Positions 9,901-21,344 of a stretch of 64,000 bases of DNA are shown in pieces. The DNA lies in assembly GCA_022315425.1 (NCBI GenBank), contig JAIUPT010000033.1, positions 744,001-808,000 on the forward strand. Direction: 5' to 3'. Source of the DNA: Pseudevernia furfuracea (lineage: Eukaryota > Ascomycota > Lecanoromycetes > Lecanorales > Parmeliaceae). Within the stretch, counting starts at the first letter, position 1. Every line of letters starts with the position of its first letter. Below the pieces are notes generated by a model. The model did no database searches, was not told where the DNA came from, and saw nothing but the letters and a program-made list of their open reading frames with translations. A program made the position numbers and the translations under genes.

Positions 9901-12900
9901 AGAAGATCTTGAACATATACTCTTTCTCATTGTCGAGGCGAATACGATAGATCTTATAGTCTCATAACTCTAGAAAGACTTTAAAACGTAAGAATATGAT
10001 AAACGTTTCACTCTTATAACGAATATAATACACTTTAGAATAAAAGATGAAATTATTCTTAAATATTATAAAGTATCTGTAGTCATTAAATTCAATAAAA
10101 GATAAAGATTTTACGAGATTACTATAAACAAATTCGTCAGACTGCGTTTCTAACTCTATGAGACTATTATAAGAAATAGTCTTCTGACGTCTCATGATAT
10201 AGTATTCGCAGATATACTCCTTCGCAATGTTCTTGATGAAGTCCATCTCAACGATCATATTTAAGAGCTTGTTTAGATTGTTCTAATTCAAATAACTTAT
10301 ACGAGCATGTCAGAGTTGATAAATAAGATTCGAGAGCACACTGTAGGCGATTAGAGTACTATTTCGACTCTGTTAGAGATTCAAAAAAAAGAATCACGAT
10401 TGCGAGTATCGATAAGCTTCAGATCGTCCTTGATAAGAGTGCACTCTATCTTATAAAAGGAGATAGCGATGTCGAAGTTTAGGAGTTTATCGATCGAGAG
10501 AAGATTGACGCTTATATCGAGCACATATAAGATATTACGTAAAATGACTGTCACACACTCTTTTTTAATCACACAGTCGAGGCTGATAATGTCATAGTCT
10601 TAAAACTATACTTCGCTCCTCTCGATGCTCTTGATCGATCGAGAATAAACCTTTTCGTAGATAATAAATATCGAACGATTCGCGAAAGAATAACGAGAGT
10701 AATTTGAATCTACGACGACTCGAATAAGAAGATTTACGAAATTCGCAGTTATGAGACTATGTTCGAGAGCTTTCGTGACGATTAGATTAATGACTTGATC
10801 ATTAGTCACATCGAGGATATTAAAGTCGTTCGAGTTGATATTCGAATAGTGCATAATGAAGTTTAATTTCTTTTAAAAGATATAATTAATATTGAGATAA
10901 TCGTTCTTCTCTGAAGTAGAGACATTAAAAGACGTCTCTTCGATACGCTTACGCTTATTGCTTAAGAATTTATTCTCGAAGTTAAAGATCTTTATCTTCT
11001 TCTTCTTTTTCTCTTTCGTTATAAATTTCTTAAACTTAAAATAAGAGAACTTGATTTAACATTTGATAAAAGAATATCTGAATTTGCGATTAACTATCTT
11101 ACACGAAGAATAGATCTCACGATTAATGTTAAAGTCGTCGAAATTATTAAAAGCAGCTTGTTTGTCTTTGCTCTTATCGTTATGAACGATATATATAATT
11201 AGTTCTTCTTCTTTAAAGAAGATTCTAACTTCTTCGTTTACGACGATCACGACAATCTCTTAAAACTTAACGAACTTGTTCTTAAAGAGATTATGATTTT
11301 AAGTATAACTTGACTCGAACATGTCATAAGAGTCGTTAAGTTTTATAAGAAAAATTAGAATTCGCAGAGACTTCGAAATAACGAGGGATTTATGAAGGCT
11401 AATAATGTCGAAGATGATCTTGCGAAAGTTCTTTTCATATTAACGAACTCTCTCTTCTTCAAGAGTGAGATCGAATATTCGACGCATTAGTTTTTTATAG
11501 AGATTCGTGCTCTTAGACTAATAATTCTTGATTAGAATATCGAGCATAATCTAAGAATCTTTATCGTCGAATTCGACTTCGACGAGTTCGCGATCGTTAT
11601 TCTTGAGACGATAAAAGATAGCGATATAGACTCTATGACTGATAATCGCATTAAAGAAAATAAGATTGTTAAGTATTAATCAATTGTTGATATTCTACTT
11701 TCATCGACGATATCCCAGATTGAACTTTAAAATGATAATGAAGTTTAGAGAGAAAGCGCTTCTCTCTTCGAGAGAGTCAGCCGCTGAAATTGCTAGAGTT
11801 GACATGTTTCTTATGACGCCTTATACGCTTGATTCTTCGTCGATCATAGATGCTAAGAATTACTAAGAAGGTTTCTAAAAACGACACGTACGATATAAAT
11901 AGTAACGACGATAATGTTTAAACGAAAGACTTAGTTTAAGAGATGACTGAGACGATAGAGAACGAAGATCTTAAAGTCGAAGAAGTCGAAGTCGAAGAAG
12001 TGAGATTCAGAGAACTTTTGACACGAAGATCAAATAACTTAATGTCACTTAAGACACTAAGAGTGTCTTCGTTAACTTCGAATTAAAAGTCGACACTGCT
12101 AACGTTCGCGAAAGTAATAAGAGTGAAATAGATACTCTGATCTTCGTTAGAGTTCTCAAGAATCTTATCGATATCTAACAACTTTTACTGCTGATCTTCG
12201 AGTTCTTATATAAGAAATAAGAAGTGCTTATGTTTGAATCTTCGATAGATATAAGCGATATTATTAAGATAAAAGATACTTAGAGATAAAAAAGATTTAA
12301 ATTGATCTAATTTTCACTGAGACTGTATCGAAGATAATTATTAAAGACGTGCAGATCTTCGAAGAGAAATAACGTTCTTCTTATACTAAGTCTTCGATAG
12401 AAACTCGAATCTAGAATAGTCGCTTCGATGACTATCGTCGTGAAATGAAGTCATATTCGACGATAGAATAAAGTCGAATAACGATAAAAAGAATTCGATG
12501 ACTGGGCTCCAGCCCTCTTCTTCAGAGAACTTGTGAGATCGAAAGATCTATCTCAATAAGAAATCCTTATTGTTTTGACCCTCAATAGACGTATACGCGC
12601 TCTGAGTGAAGGTTTGTTGATGACTAATCAACTCTGAAGTGTGATCAGACGATTTGATGCTGAAGTTCAGCCTCTTGAGTCGTTACAATTGATTCGATTC
12701 ACGTAAACGTTTTATTAACGTTGAAGCGATATACATCGCGAGAGAAATGTTCTCGTTGAGCGTGTTTAGCGTGTCTCACGCAGAGAAGTTAACAATGTTT
12801 CAAAGACCTTAGTGAAATTCGATCGCACGACCGTATGGCGAATTCGGCGTTCGACGTTCGATTAGATTCGATATGCCGCGAGTCGATTTGCGATAGGGTT

Positions 12901-13091
12901 CTCAGCCCCTCGAATTCCAAAGACGATCATTTTATAGAGAACAATGCCCATCTCAAAAAGATTGAAAAACAGAGTCTCATAGCTGTCGCGGCGTTCATTG
13001 CGATGAACTCGTAATGCTTAGAGATCACTATGACTCTGATAGACATAGGGTATAAGTGAAACAGTCGCCGAACAAGCCCGGACTCATAACC

Positions 13092-13213
13092 TGTGGAAAA
13101 TAGATGGTAGAACACTTAGTTGTTAACTATGAAATGCTATAAGAGTAAAGAGCGACTATGAGGATGCGCCTTAACGCATCACGTGACCATGTCACGTGAC
13201 CCGAATTTTGACA
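13092..13213 (-). repeat. 5' LTR of copia copy C
   Basis: 122 bp with TG...CA ends on the minus strand. It shares with the 5' LTR of copy B the doubled TCACGTGACATGG / TCACGTGATG segment and the same LTR-specific base variants. The primer-binding site follows directly at 13091. Confidence 0.85.
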
Positions 13214-13242
13214 ATACTTGTTTATTATTAATAAAAGAAAGC

Positions 13243-13459
13243 TGTCACGGAAGCCTTCCGCAGATAGGCGAGGTGCTTAGGTCGGCAAGCTGCTTACCTT
13301 GGCGAGGTACTTGCCTTTGCCAGTGGTTGGCACCTGCCAGAAGGTACCTAGGCAAGGGCCTTGGCGCATGTACTTAAATATGCAGAATTTAGATAGAGAA
13401 GATCCATCTTCTTTACCAATCACCAATACATTCATGTTACTGCTACAAAAGCGATAACA
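13243..13459 (+). repeat. GC-rich LTR-like island (probable solo or 5' LTR of another element)
   Basis: A 217-bp stretch starting TGTCACGG and ending GATAACA. It is GC-rich and hardly mutated, inside AT-rich DNA. It has a TTAAATATGCAGAAT TATA-like sequence followed by a pyrimidine-rich leader, the layout of a plus-strand LTR promoter. No second copy lies in the window. The identity as an LTR rests on the TG/CA ends and promoter layout only. Confidence 0.5.
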
Positions 13460-14858
13460 TCAATAATTAAGATATAAAAAGCATTTCGAAGCAGAGTAAG
13501 TATATCTAATTAAAATAATATCGAATAGATATCAGATATCGTGATCTTATTAAGTGCTCTAATATCGATTATTATTCGATCTTTAGAATCTTAAAAAGTA
13601 TTCTTTTATATTACAAAGCACGAAAAGAAGAAGAAAGTAACAATAGTTATTTACTTTATATAACTTTATAAGTGTAACTTATTAAAGACTTTATCGATGA
13701 TTTCACGATTCTTCGATTTAACGAAATATATTTTAATTTATTCGAGCTTATATAACTCTCGTCAATTATCTATTAATAATATATTTATTTATTTCGATTC
13801 GAGAACGTTAATTACGTTATCGATATTCTTTTAGAGATTAAAAAAGACTTTTACAGTCGAAATAAAAATTGAAATAATTAAAGAGTTAAAGTCGTATATA
13901 ATCACACTCGTAATATGAATAATTTTAGTCTTTGATAGCGTAATAACTACATTAAAGACTATTATAATCGTTATAACTGTAACAAGAATCTTCTTAATTT
14001 ATAAGATTTTAAGAGTCTTTAACGATCGATATATCAAGAATTAAGTATTCGTGTCGACGATATAATATTTTTATATCTTATACTTCACGATATTTCTTAG
14101 TCTAATACGTCTAAATAAGATAATAGATTGATCGAAGTCATTACGTATAAGAATATTCGATATAATATGATCGATAATATATGTATAAATCGAAAGAAAA
14201 TCATATTGAACTGACTCGAAAATGAAGTTACGATCGATAAATAGTTATCGTAATAGTTTACGACGAGTCTGAATAGATATTTTCATAACGATATAAAAGA
14301 CTATCATCTTGCGTATCTTGTTAATAATAATAATATCTATTTTAATAAGCTTAATATAAGTCGAAATAGATATCTCGAGACTATTATAAGAGTCTATAAT
14401 GAATATATTTCGTAAGAAATTAAAAACTATATTCTCTAACTTAAGAATATTCATTTCGAGTAAGATATTAACACTGAGATCGTTTATAAGATAAACTTTT
14501 TTAATAATAAGCGCAGTGCTTTTGTTCTCAGACAAGTATATAAAGAATTATATATATTCGTTAACATTATGCTGCTTAATATTTAATTCTCGTATATTTA
14601 TAATAATAGATATCTTCTTGATATTAATAATCAAGTCAAGTTTCATTAGTCTCGTTAAAAACTAATGATCAATAAGACTTATAATACAGTCGATGTCAAT
14701 ATAGATTTCGTACGTCTCGTCTTATTAAATGAAACATATCTTAATAATAATGAATCGATAGTCACGAAAGTTATATCTCGTTACGACGTTAACTTTTTAC
14801 GCTATAAATCGTACGAGTATATTAACGATATCTAATATCTTTTCTGCGAAAGACTTTT
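13460..14858. mobile_element. RIP-mutated retroelement remnant into which copy B inserted
   Basis: AT-rich sequence with no intact frame, apart from the protease-like segment at 14245-14535 (minus strand). Its right end, CTTTT at 14854-14858, is repeated at 21345-21349. The remnant therefore continues to the right of copy B. Confidence 0.6.
14245..14535 (-). pseudogene. Gypsy-type retropepsin (aspartic protease) remnant
   Basis: The 96-codon minus-strand frame contains VYLINDLSVNILLEMNIL followed by a hydrophobic stretch and DSYNSLEISI. This corresponds to the second half of fungal Gypsy proteases (usual pattern: V..V..L.A.MLLG.DIL..E...ID.......SC.NL.IPI). Glycine, aspartate and cysteine positions are replaced by E, N and Y, consistent with G-to-A changes. 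The catalytic D[ST]G part is not seen. The neighbouring plus-strand LTR-like island cannot be its own LTR in the expected orientation, so the two probably derive from different elements. Confidence 0.5.
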
Positions 14859-14980
14859 TGTCAAAATTCGGGTCACGTGACATGGTCACGTGATGCGTTA
14901 AGGCGCATCCTCATAGTCGCTCTTTACTCTTATAGCATTTCATAGTTAACAACTAAGTGTTCTACCATCTATTTTCCACA
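14859..14980 (+). repeat. 5' LTR of copia copy B
   Basis: 122 bp, TGTCAAAATTC...TTTTCCACA. It is identical in layout to the 5' LTR of copy C, including a 13-bp tandem duplication (TCACGTGACATGG) that is absent from the 3' LTRs. Confidence 0.9.
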
Positions 14981-14996
14981 GGTTATGAGTCCGAGC
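14981..14996 (+). promoter_or_regulatory. Primer-binding site complementary to the initiator-tRNA anticodon arm
   Basis: GGTTATGAGTCCGAGC follows the 5' LTR directly. Its complement contains CTCATAACC, the anticodon loop and stem side of initiator methionine tRNA, and not a tRNA 3' end. Copy C has GGTTATGAGTCCGGGC at the same place. Priming by a half initiator tRNA is known for Ty5 and Drosophila copia. The match to this fungus's own tRNA is inferred. Confidence 0.65.
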
Positions 14997-15448
14997 TTGT
15001 TCGGCGACTGTTTCACTTATATTCTATGTCTATCAGAGTCATAGTGATCTCTAAGCATTACGAGTTCATCGCAATGAACGCCGCGACAGCTATGAGACTC
15101 TGTTTTTCAATCTTCTTGAGGTGAGCATTGCTCTTTATAAAATAATCGTCTTTGAAATTCGAGAGGCTGAGAGTCCTACTGCAAATCGATTCTCGACATA
15201 TCGAATCTAATCGAACGTCGAACGTCGAACTCGCTATACGATCGTGCGATCGAATTTCATTAAGATCTCTGAAACATTGTCAGCTTCCCTGCGTGAGACA
15301 CGCTAAACACGCTCAACGAGAACATTTCCCTCGCGATATATATCGCTTCAGCGCTGATAAAGCGTTTACGTGAATCGAATCAATTATGACGACTTAAGAG
15401 GCTGAACTTCAGCATCAAATCGTCTGATCACACTTCAGAGTTGATTAG

Positions 15449-15692
15449 TCATCGACAAACCTCTATTTAGAGCGCGTATACGTCTATTGAAAGTTAAAAT
15501 AACAAGGATTTCTTATTGAGATAGATCTTTCGATCTTACAAGTTCTCTAAAGAAGAGAGCTGAGGCTCAGTCATCGACAAATCTTCACTCAGAGCGCGTA
15601 TACGCCTATTGGGGGTCAAAACAATAAGGATTTCTTATTGAGATAGATCTTTCGATCTCACAAGTTCTCTGAAGAAGAGGGCTGGAGCCCAG
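15449..15692 (+). repeat. Tandem duplication (2 x 122 bp) in the leader of copy B
   Basis: Two direct copies, 15449-15570 and 15571-15692, each starting TCATCGACAAA and containing AGCGCGTATACG and TTCTTATTGAGATAGATC. They differ by transitions. Copy C has only one such unit (about 12500-12625), so the duplication arose after B and C separated or was lost from C. Confidence 0.75.
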
Positions 15693-16599
15693 TCATCGAA
15701 TTCTTTTTATCGTTATTCGACTTTATTCTATCGTCGAATATGACTTCATTTCACGACGATAGTCATCGAAGCGACTATTCTAGATTCGAGTTTCTATCGA
15801 AGACTTAGTATAAGAAGAACGTTATTTCTCTTCGAAGATCTGCACGTCTTTAATAATTATCTTCGATACAGTCTCAGTGAAAATTAGATCAATTTAAATC
15901 TTTTTTATCTCTAAGTATCTTTTATCTTAATAATATCGCTTATATCTATCGAAGATTCAAACATAAGCACTTCTTATTTCTTATATAAGAACTCGAAGAT
16001 CAGCAGTAAAAGTTGTTAGATATCGATAAGATTCTTGAGAACTCTAACGAAGATTAGAGTATCTATTTCACTCTTATTACTTTCGCGAACGTTAGCAGTG
16101 TCGACTTTTAATTCGAAGTTAACGAAGACACTCTTAGTGTCTTAAGTGACACTAAGTTATTTGATCTTCGTGTCAAAAGTTCTCTAAATCTCACTTCTTC
16201 GACTTCGACTTCTTCGACTTTAAGATCTTCGTTCTCTATCGTCTCAGTCATCTCTTAAACTAAGTCTTTCGTTTAAACATTATCGTCGTTACTATTTATA
16301 TCGTACGTGTCGTTTTTAGAAACCTTCTTAGTAATTCTTAGCATCTATGATCGACGAAGAATCAAGCGTATAAGGCGTCATAAGAAACATGTCAACTCTA
16401 GCAATTTCAGCGGCTGACTCTCTCGAAGAGAGAAGCGCTTTCTCTCTAAACTTCATTATCATTTTAAAGTTCAATCTGGGATATCGTCGATGAAAGTAGA
16501 ATATCAACAATTGATTAATACTTAACAATCTTATTTTCTTTAATGCGATTATCAGTCATAGAGTCTATATCGCTATCTTTTATCGTCTCAAGAATAACG

Positions 16600-17140
16600 A
16601 TCGCGAACTCGTCGAAGTCGAATTCGACGATAAAGATTCTTAGATCATGCTCGATATTCTAATCAAGAACTATTAGTCTAAGAGCACGAATCTCTATAAA
16701 AAACTAATGCGTCGAATATTCGATTTCACCCTTGAAGAAGAGAGAGTTCGTCAATATGAAAAGAACTTTCGCAAGGTCATCTTCGACATTATTAGCCTTC
16801 ATAAATCCCTCGTTATTTCGAAGCCTCTACGAATTCTAATTTTCCTTATAAAACTTAACGACTCTTACGACATGTTCGAGTCAAGTTATACTCAAAATCA
16901 TGATCTCTTTAAGAACAAGTTCGTTAAGTTTTAAGAGATTGTCGTGATCGTCGTGAACGAAGAAGTTAGAATCTCCTTCAAAGAAGAAGAACTAATTATA
17001 TATATCGTTCACAACGATAAGAGCAAAGGCAAACAAGCTGCTTTTAATAATTTCGACGACTTTAACATTAATCGTGAGATCTGTTCTTCGTGTAAGATAG
17101 TTAATCGCAAATTTAAATATTCTTTTATCAAATGCTAAAT
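16600..17140 (+). pseudogene. gag remnant of copia copy B
   Basis: Read through stops, the frame gives a copia-type gag: ELVEVEFDDKDS near 16610, then RIFDFTLEEERVRQYEKNF and a segment with PLRILIFLIKLNDSYDMFES. The next segment, 16944-17138, contains CSSCKIVNRK, the ruin of a zinc-knuckle region. A frame break separates them. Confidence 0.65.
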
Positions 17141-17339
17141 CAAGTTCTCTTATCTTAAGTCTAAGAAATTTATAACGAAAGAGAAAAAGAAGAAGAAGAC
17201 AAAGATCTTTAACTTCGAGAATAAATTCTCAAGCAATAAGCGCAAGCGCATCGAAGAGACGTCTTTTAATGTCTCTACTTCAGAGAAGAACGATTATCTC
17301 AATATCAATTATACCTTTTAAAAGGAACTAAACTTCATT

Positions 17340-17813
17340 ATGTACTATTCGAATATCAACTCGAACGACTTTAATATCCTCGATGTGACTAATGATCAAG
17401 TCATTAATCTAATCGCCACGAAAGCTCTCGAATATAGTCTCATAACTGCGAATTTCGTAAATCTTCTTATTCGAGTCGTCGTAGATTCAAATTACTCTCG
17501 TTATTCTTTCGCGGATCGTTCGATATTCATTATCTATGAAAAGGTTTACTCTCGATCGATCAAGAGCATCGAGAGGAGCGAAGTATAGTTTTAAGACTAT
17601 GACATTATCAGCCTCGACTGTGTGATTAAAAAAGAGTGTGTGACAGTCATTTTACGTAATATCTTATATGTGCTCGATATAAGCGTCAATCTTCTCTCGA
17701 TCGATAAACTCCTAAACTTCGACATCGCTATCTCCTTTTATAAGATAGAGTGCACTCTTATCAAGGACGATCTGAAGCTTATCGATACTCGCAATCGTGA
17801 TTCTTTTTTTTGA
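17340..17813 (+). pseudogene. Copia protease remnant of copy B
   Basis: The frame carries VVVDSNYSRYSFADRSIFIIY, corresponding to the usual copia protease pattern DSGAS.HMT.D...F..Y. It is followed, after a stop, by VILRNILYVLDISVNLLSID, matching L.NVLYVP.L..NLLSV. The catalytic DSG reads DSN, a G-to-A type loss that would inactivate the enzyme. Confidence 0.75.
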
Positions 17814-17935
17814 ATCTCTAACAGAGTCGAAATAGTACTCTAATCGCCTACAGTGTGCTCTCGAATCTTATTTATCAACTCTGACATGCTCGTATAAGTT
17901 ATTTGAATTAGAACAATCTAAACAAGCTCTTAAAT

Positions 17936-18832
17936 ATGATCGTTGAGATGGACTTCATCAAGAACATTGCGAAGGAGTATATCTGCGAATACTATATCAT
18001 GAGACGTCAGAAGACTATTTCTTATAATAGTCTCATAGAGTTAGAAACGCAGTCTGACGAATTTGTTTATAGTAATCTCGTAAAATCTTTATCTTTTATT
18101 GAATTTAATGACTACAGATACTTTATAATATTTAAGAATAATTTCATCTTTTATTCTAAAGTGTATTATATTCGTTATAAGAGTGAAACGTTTATCATAT
18201 TCTTACGTTTTAAAGTCTTTCTAGAGTTATGAGACTATAAGATCTATCGTATTCGCCTCGACAATGAGAAAGAGTATATGTTCAAGATCTTCTTAAATTA
18301 TCTTCTTTAGTGCGAAATTAGATAAAAGCTCACTATATCTGAGAACTTCGAAATAAACGAAGCGATCGAACGTTTTAAACAGATCTTGCTGTATAAGATA
18401 TATTCTATACTACTAAGTTCTCAGCTCAACAAGTCTTTCTAATCTGAAATCGTGATCATCATCAATTATTTGATGTTGCGGTCCCCCAACGTTCGAATCA
18501 TTGTAACGTTATTTGAGACTTTTCATTATCGAAAGTCCATTTTATCTTATCTACGAACGATTGATTTCATCGTTTATACATTGAAGCGTATTTAAAAGAA
18601 ACTCGTGAATAAAAGCGAAAAGTGTGTTCTTCTGAGATATAAAGAGGAGTTCATTTTCCGCCTATATAACCTCATCAAAAAGAAGATTATTCGAATTAAT
18701 AATGTTTACTTCGTTGAGAAGCGTCTCTTGATTATGAATCTCGAAGAAAAGACGAACGCTCATAAGCCCTCGATCAAGCGACAACGTCTTTATATATTAA
18801 TATTCGCTGTAGAGAAGACACTTAATGAATAG
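17936..18832 (+). pseudogene. Copia integrase remnant of copy B
   Basis: The 98-codon frame at 17936 has CEYYIMRRQ (zinc-binding end) and FNDYRYFIIFKNNFIFYSKV...KSETF, matching the copia integrase core pattern G.RYFL.F.DD.SR......KSE, with the catalytic DD changed to KNN. At 18605-18832 follows a KCVLLRY...YFVEK segment typical of the region between integrase and RT. Confidence 0.7.
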
Positions 18833-19072
18833 CGTATTATTAATATTTCAAAAGACATTATCTTTATTATAAAGTTCTCAACGACTGCATCTGCATCTGC
18901 AATAAACAAATCAAGATCAAATTTTCTATAATTAACTAAAAAGCAGACGTCTACATCAAAGCCCTCGTCCCTCGCACGAGTCGTATTATCGATCGCGTTC
19001 GCGCGAGTCTCTCCATCAATTGCTGTATTATCAATTATCGAAAGAATAACTCGTTCCCTTATTGTCGTCGAA

Positions 19073-20030
19073 ATGATTCGCGAAGATCTCGAGCTAAGTG
19101 CGATTCAAAGGGTACTTCTTGATCATCTCGACAATACGATTTCGAACCTACGAGATCTATCATTTAACTCTCTCTCGAGAACATTCGCGACCTTTGCGTT
19201 ACTAACGAATTATGTCAATAAGTCGAATATTTTCGAGCCGACGACCTATCAATAGATCATTTTCAATCAACTCTCTCGCATACACTGAGAGCTCGTCATA
19301 TAAGATGAATATAAATCTCTTATAAATAACAATACTTGATGTCTGATTCAGACGCCTTTAGATGCTTATATTTTAAGAGATCGCTGAATTTATATCGTAA
19401 AGCGAGATCTCGCTAAGAAAGTCACTCGCTATAAGACTCGCTGAGTGATTCGAGAATTCGAACAATAAAAGAGTCGTGACTATCATAACACGTTCGCCTT
19501 AGTGATCAAGTTTATAAGTTATAAGACGATCTTTATTCTAATAGCGACCCTAAACTGGAACGTGAAATAAATAAACGTCAAAATCGTCTTTCTCTACGAT
19601 AACGTTTAAGAGACGATTTATGTGCGACAGCTCGATGATTTCAGCAAGAACAATATCAAAGTTTATAAACTAAATAAGACTCTCTATGAATTCAAGCAAT
19701 CTCTTAGAATTTGATATTAGTACTTCTCAAAGTATATGAAAAAACTCGAATTGATATTCATCGAATCGAACGAGAGTGTCTTTATGAACGTCAAGAAGAG
19801 TATTATTGTAGCTCTCTATGTGAATAATATATTAATTATCGATCTTAGCAAAATCGGCATTTAGCGCATCAAAAAGGCCCTTAATAACAAGTTTTATATG
19901 TTCGACTTGAGACCTTGCGTCTATTATTTAGATATGATCGTCAAAAGAGATCGTATCGTCGATATTCTTCGCCTGAAACAAGTAGTCTATATCACTCGTT
20001 TCTTGAAGCATTTTAACTGTTGAAGTCTTA
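19073..20030 (+). pseudogene. Copia reverse transcriptase remnant of copy B
   Basis: Reading through stops gives NVKIVFLYDNV, then KVYKLNKTLYEFKQSLRI, then IVALYVNNILIID and FDLRPCVYYLDMIV. These follow the order of copia RT blocks (FLYG.L, LNKALYGLKQ, YVDDILI, DLG...YLG). The catalytic YVDD reads YVNN. Several stops occur at tryptophan positions. Confidence 0.75.
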
Positions 20031-20229
20031 ATTTAGTCTCTACGTCTCTGAAAATTAGTCGTAAGCTACAATCTGCGAAAGAGAACTATATTACCACGAG
20101 AAAGCTATGCGAGAACTATTAATCTGTCGTGAGATCCCTCATATATGTTATATTAAAAACTCGTTCTAACATCGTCTATGCTGTCTCTCTTGTCAGCCGC
20201 TATTTAATTAATTCGACTTAGATATATTG

Positions 20230-20500
20230 AAATGCAGTGATTCGAATCTTTCGATATCTTAGAGACACAATGCACTACGAACTAGTATATAAAGAATCTC
20301 TTCAAGCCCTTATCGAGTATATCGATTTCGATTGAACTGACGACTCGATTCGAAGGTCTATCTTCGACTATCTATTCAACGTCGATAGCGGCGTCATTAG
20401 CTGATCATTAAAGCGTCAAGTCATCGTCGCGTTATTCACTTGCGAAGCCGAGTATATCGATCAAACGTTGATTATCAAAGAAGTTATTTGATTAAAAACT
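20230..20500 (+). pseudogene. Copia RNase H remnant of copy B
   Basis: Read-through translation gives RIFRYLRDTMHYELVY, a LIEYIDFD...DDSIRRSIFDYLF block and KRQVIVALFTCEAEYID. This matches the C-terminal RNase H of copia elements (RYLKGT, GY.DADWA.D...R.S.SGY, SKKQ..VA.SS.EAEY). Stops lie at tryptophan sites. Confidence 0.75.
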
Positions 20501-21235
20501 CTTTTTAATCAACTTCTGCGGCCTCGAGACTCTAACTCGAAAATCATTATAATCTTCGACGACAATTAGAGCGCAATTGCTCTTATCAAGAACTCTTAAT
20601 TCTATACTCACATTAAGCACATTAATATCGCTCATCATTTCGTGCGTGAAAAAGTCAATAACGACATCGTGAACATGCAATTCGTACTCACGAATAAATA
20701 AATAATCGACGATCTCATCAAAGCTCTCTATCTTAACAAATTCGTTGTTTTTCGCGATATTCTTGAAATGAAATTAGTCTTAAAATATCTTTTCAACGTC
20801 AAAGACTAACTCTCAGCGCTCTTACTTTTAATCTGAAGTCGTTAGTTTCAGAGAAGTAACGCTATTCACCTTGCCTATGAACGTCAGATCTTTAGTTTTC
20901 TTTCACTGCTTCTTGTTCCACCCCCTTATGTATTCATCGACCTCGTTTTGATAGAAATTGAGTGTGCATTAGGTCTATTTCAAAGAAAACTTTCAAAAAA
21001 CCGTCTTTTTTCGGAAAATGAAAGTTTTGTATAAAGAACCAGAACGGATTTTTACATGTCTTCGAATTTGATATAGTCGTTTTCAGAACTTGGTTCGAAT
21101 TTGACATAGTCGTTTTCAGAACTTGATTTCTTCACTTTTGTGAACCGAACTTCGCGCTAACCCGATTGGGGTTTTTTGCGTCGCGAAGTGCGAAAATCGT
21201 GTTTTCGCATTTTTGAGTATACGAGCGAAGGGGAG

Positions 21236-21344
21236 TGTCAAAATTCGGGTCACGTGATGCGCTAAGGCGCATCCTCATAGTCGCTCTTTACTCTTGTAGC
21301 ATTTCATAGTTAACAACTAAGTGTCCTACCACCTATTTTCCACA
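21236..21344 (+). repeat. 3' LTR of copia copy B
   Basis: 109 bp, TGTCAAAATTC...TTTTCCACA, preceded by a polypurine tract and followed by the target duplication CTTTT. It differs from the 5' LTR by absence of a 13-bp duplication and by a few transitions. Confidence 0.9.

Larger units (their letters stand above)
6848..13213 (-). mobile_element. Copia-type LTR retrotransposon copy C (minus strand)
   Basis: Near-identical inverted copy of element B. The 5' LTR is 13092-13213, the primer-binding site is 13091-13076, and the 3' LTR is about 6848-6956. Protease, integrase, RT and RNase H remnants can be read on the minus strand in the same order as in copy B. For example, a protease piece lies near 10854-10381, an integrase piece at 10258-9962 and an RT piece at 8443-8171 with LYVNDILIID. 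Stops and substitutions of RIP type break every frame. The 3' LTR starts CG instead of TG, and no matching 5-bp target duplication is seen (ATACT at 13214, TCTAA before 6848). Confidence 0.85.
14859..21344 (+). mobile_element. Copia-type (Ty5-like primed) LTR retrotransposon copy B
   Basis: Complete element with a 5' LTR (14859-14980), primer-binding site (14981-14996), a leader of about 1.3 kb, a broken gag-pol and a polypurine tract GCGAAGGGGAG just before the 3' LTR (21236-21344). A 5-bp target-site duplication, CTTTT, flanks it (14854-14858 and 21345-21349). The order gag, protease, integrase, RT, RNase H is that of Ty1/copia. All parts contain TGA/TAG stops at tryptophan or glutamine positions and substitutions such as DSG to DSN, so the element cannot encode active enzymes. 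Confidence 0.92.

Noticed and set aside
11666..11866. Identical 66-codon frames at 11666-11866 (+) and 16328-16528 (-)
   Set aside because: They are antisense to the gag region of copies C and B. Identity reflects the inverted element pair, not a conserved gene.
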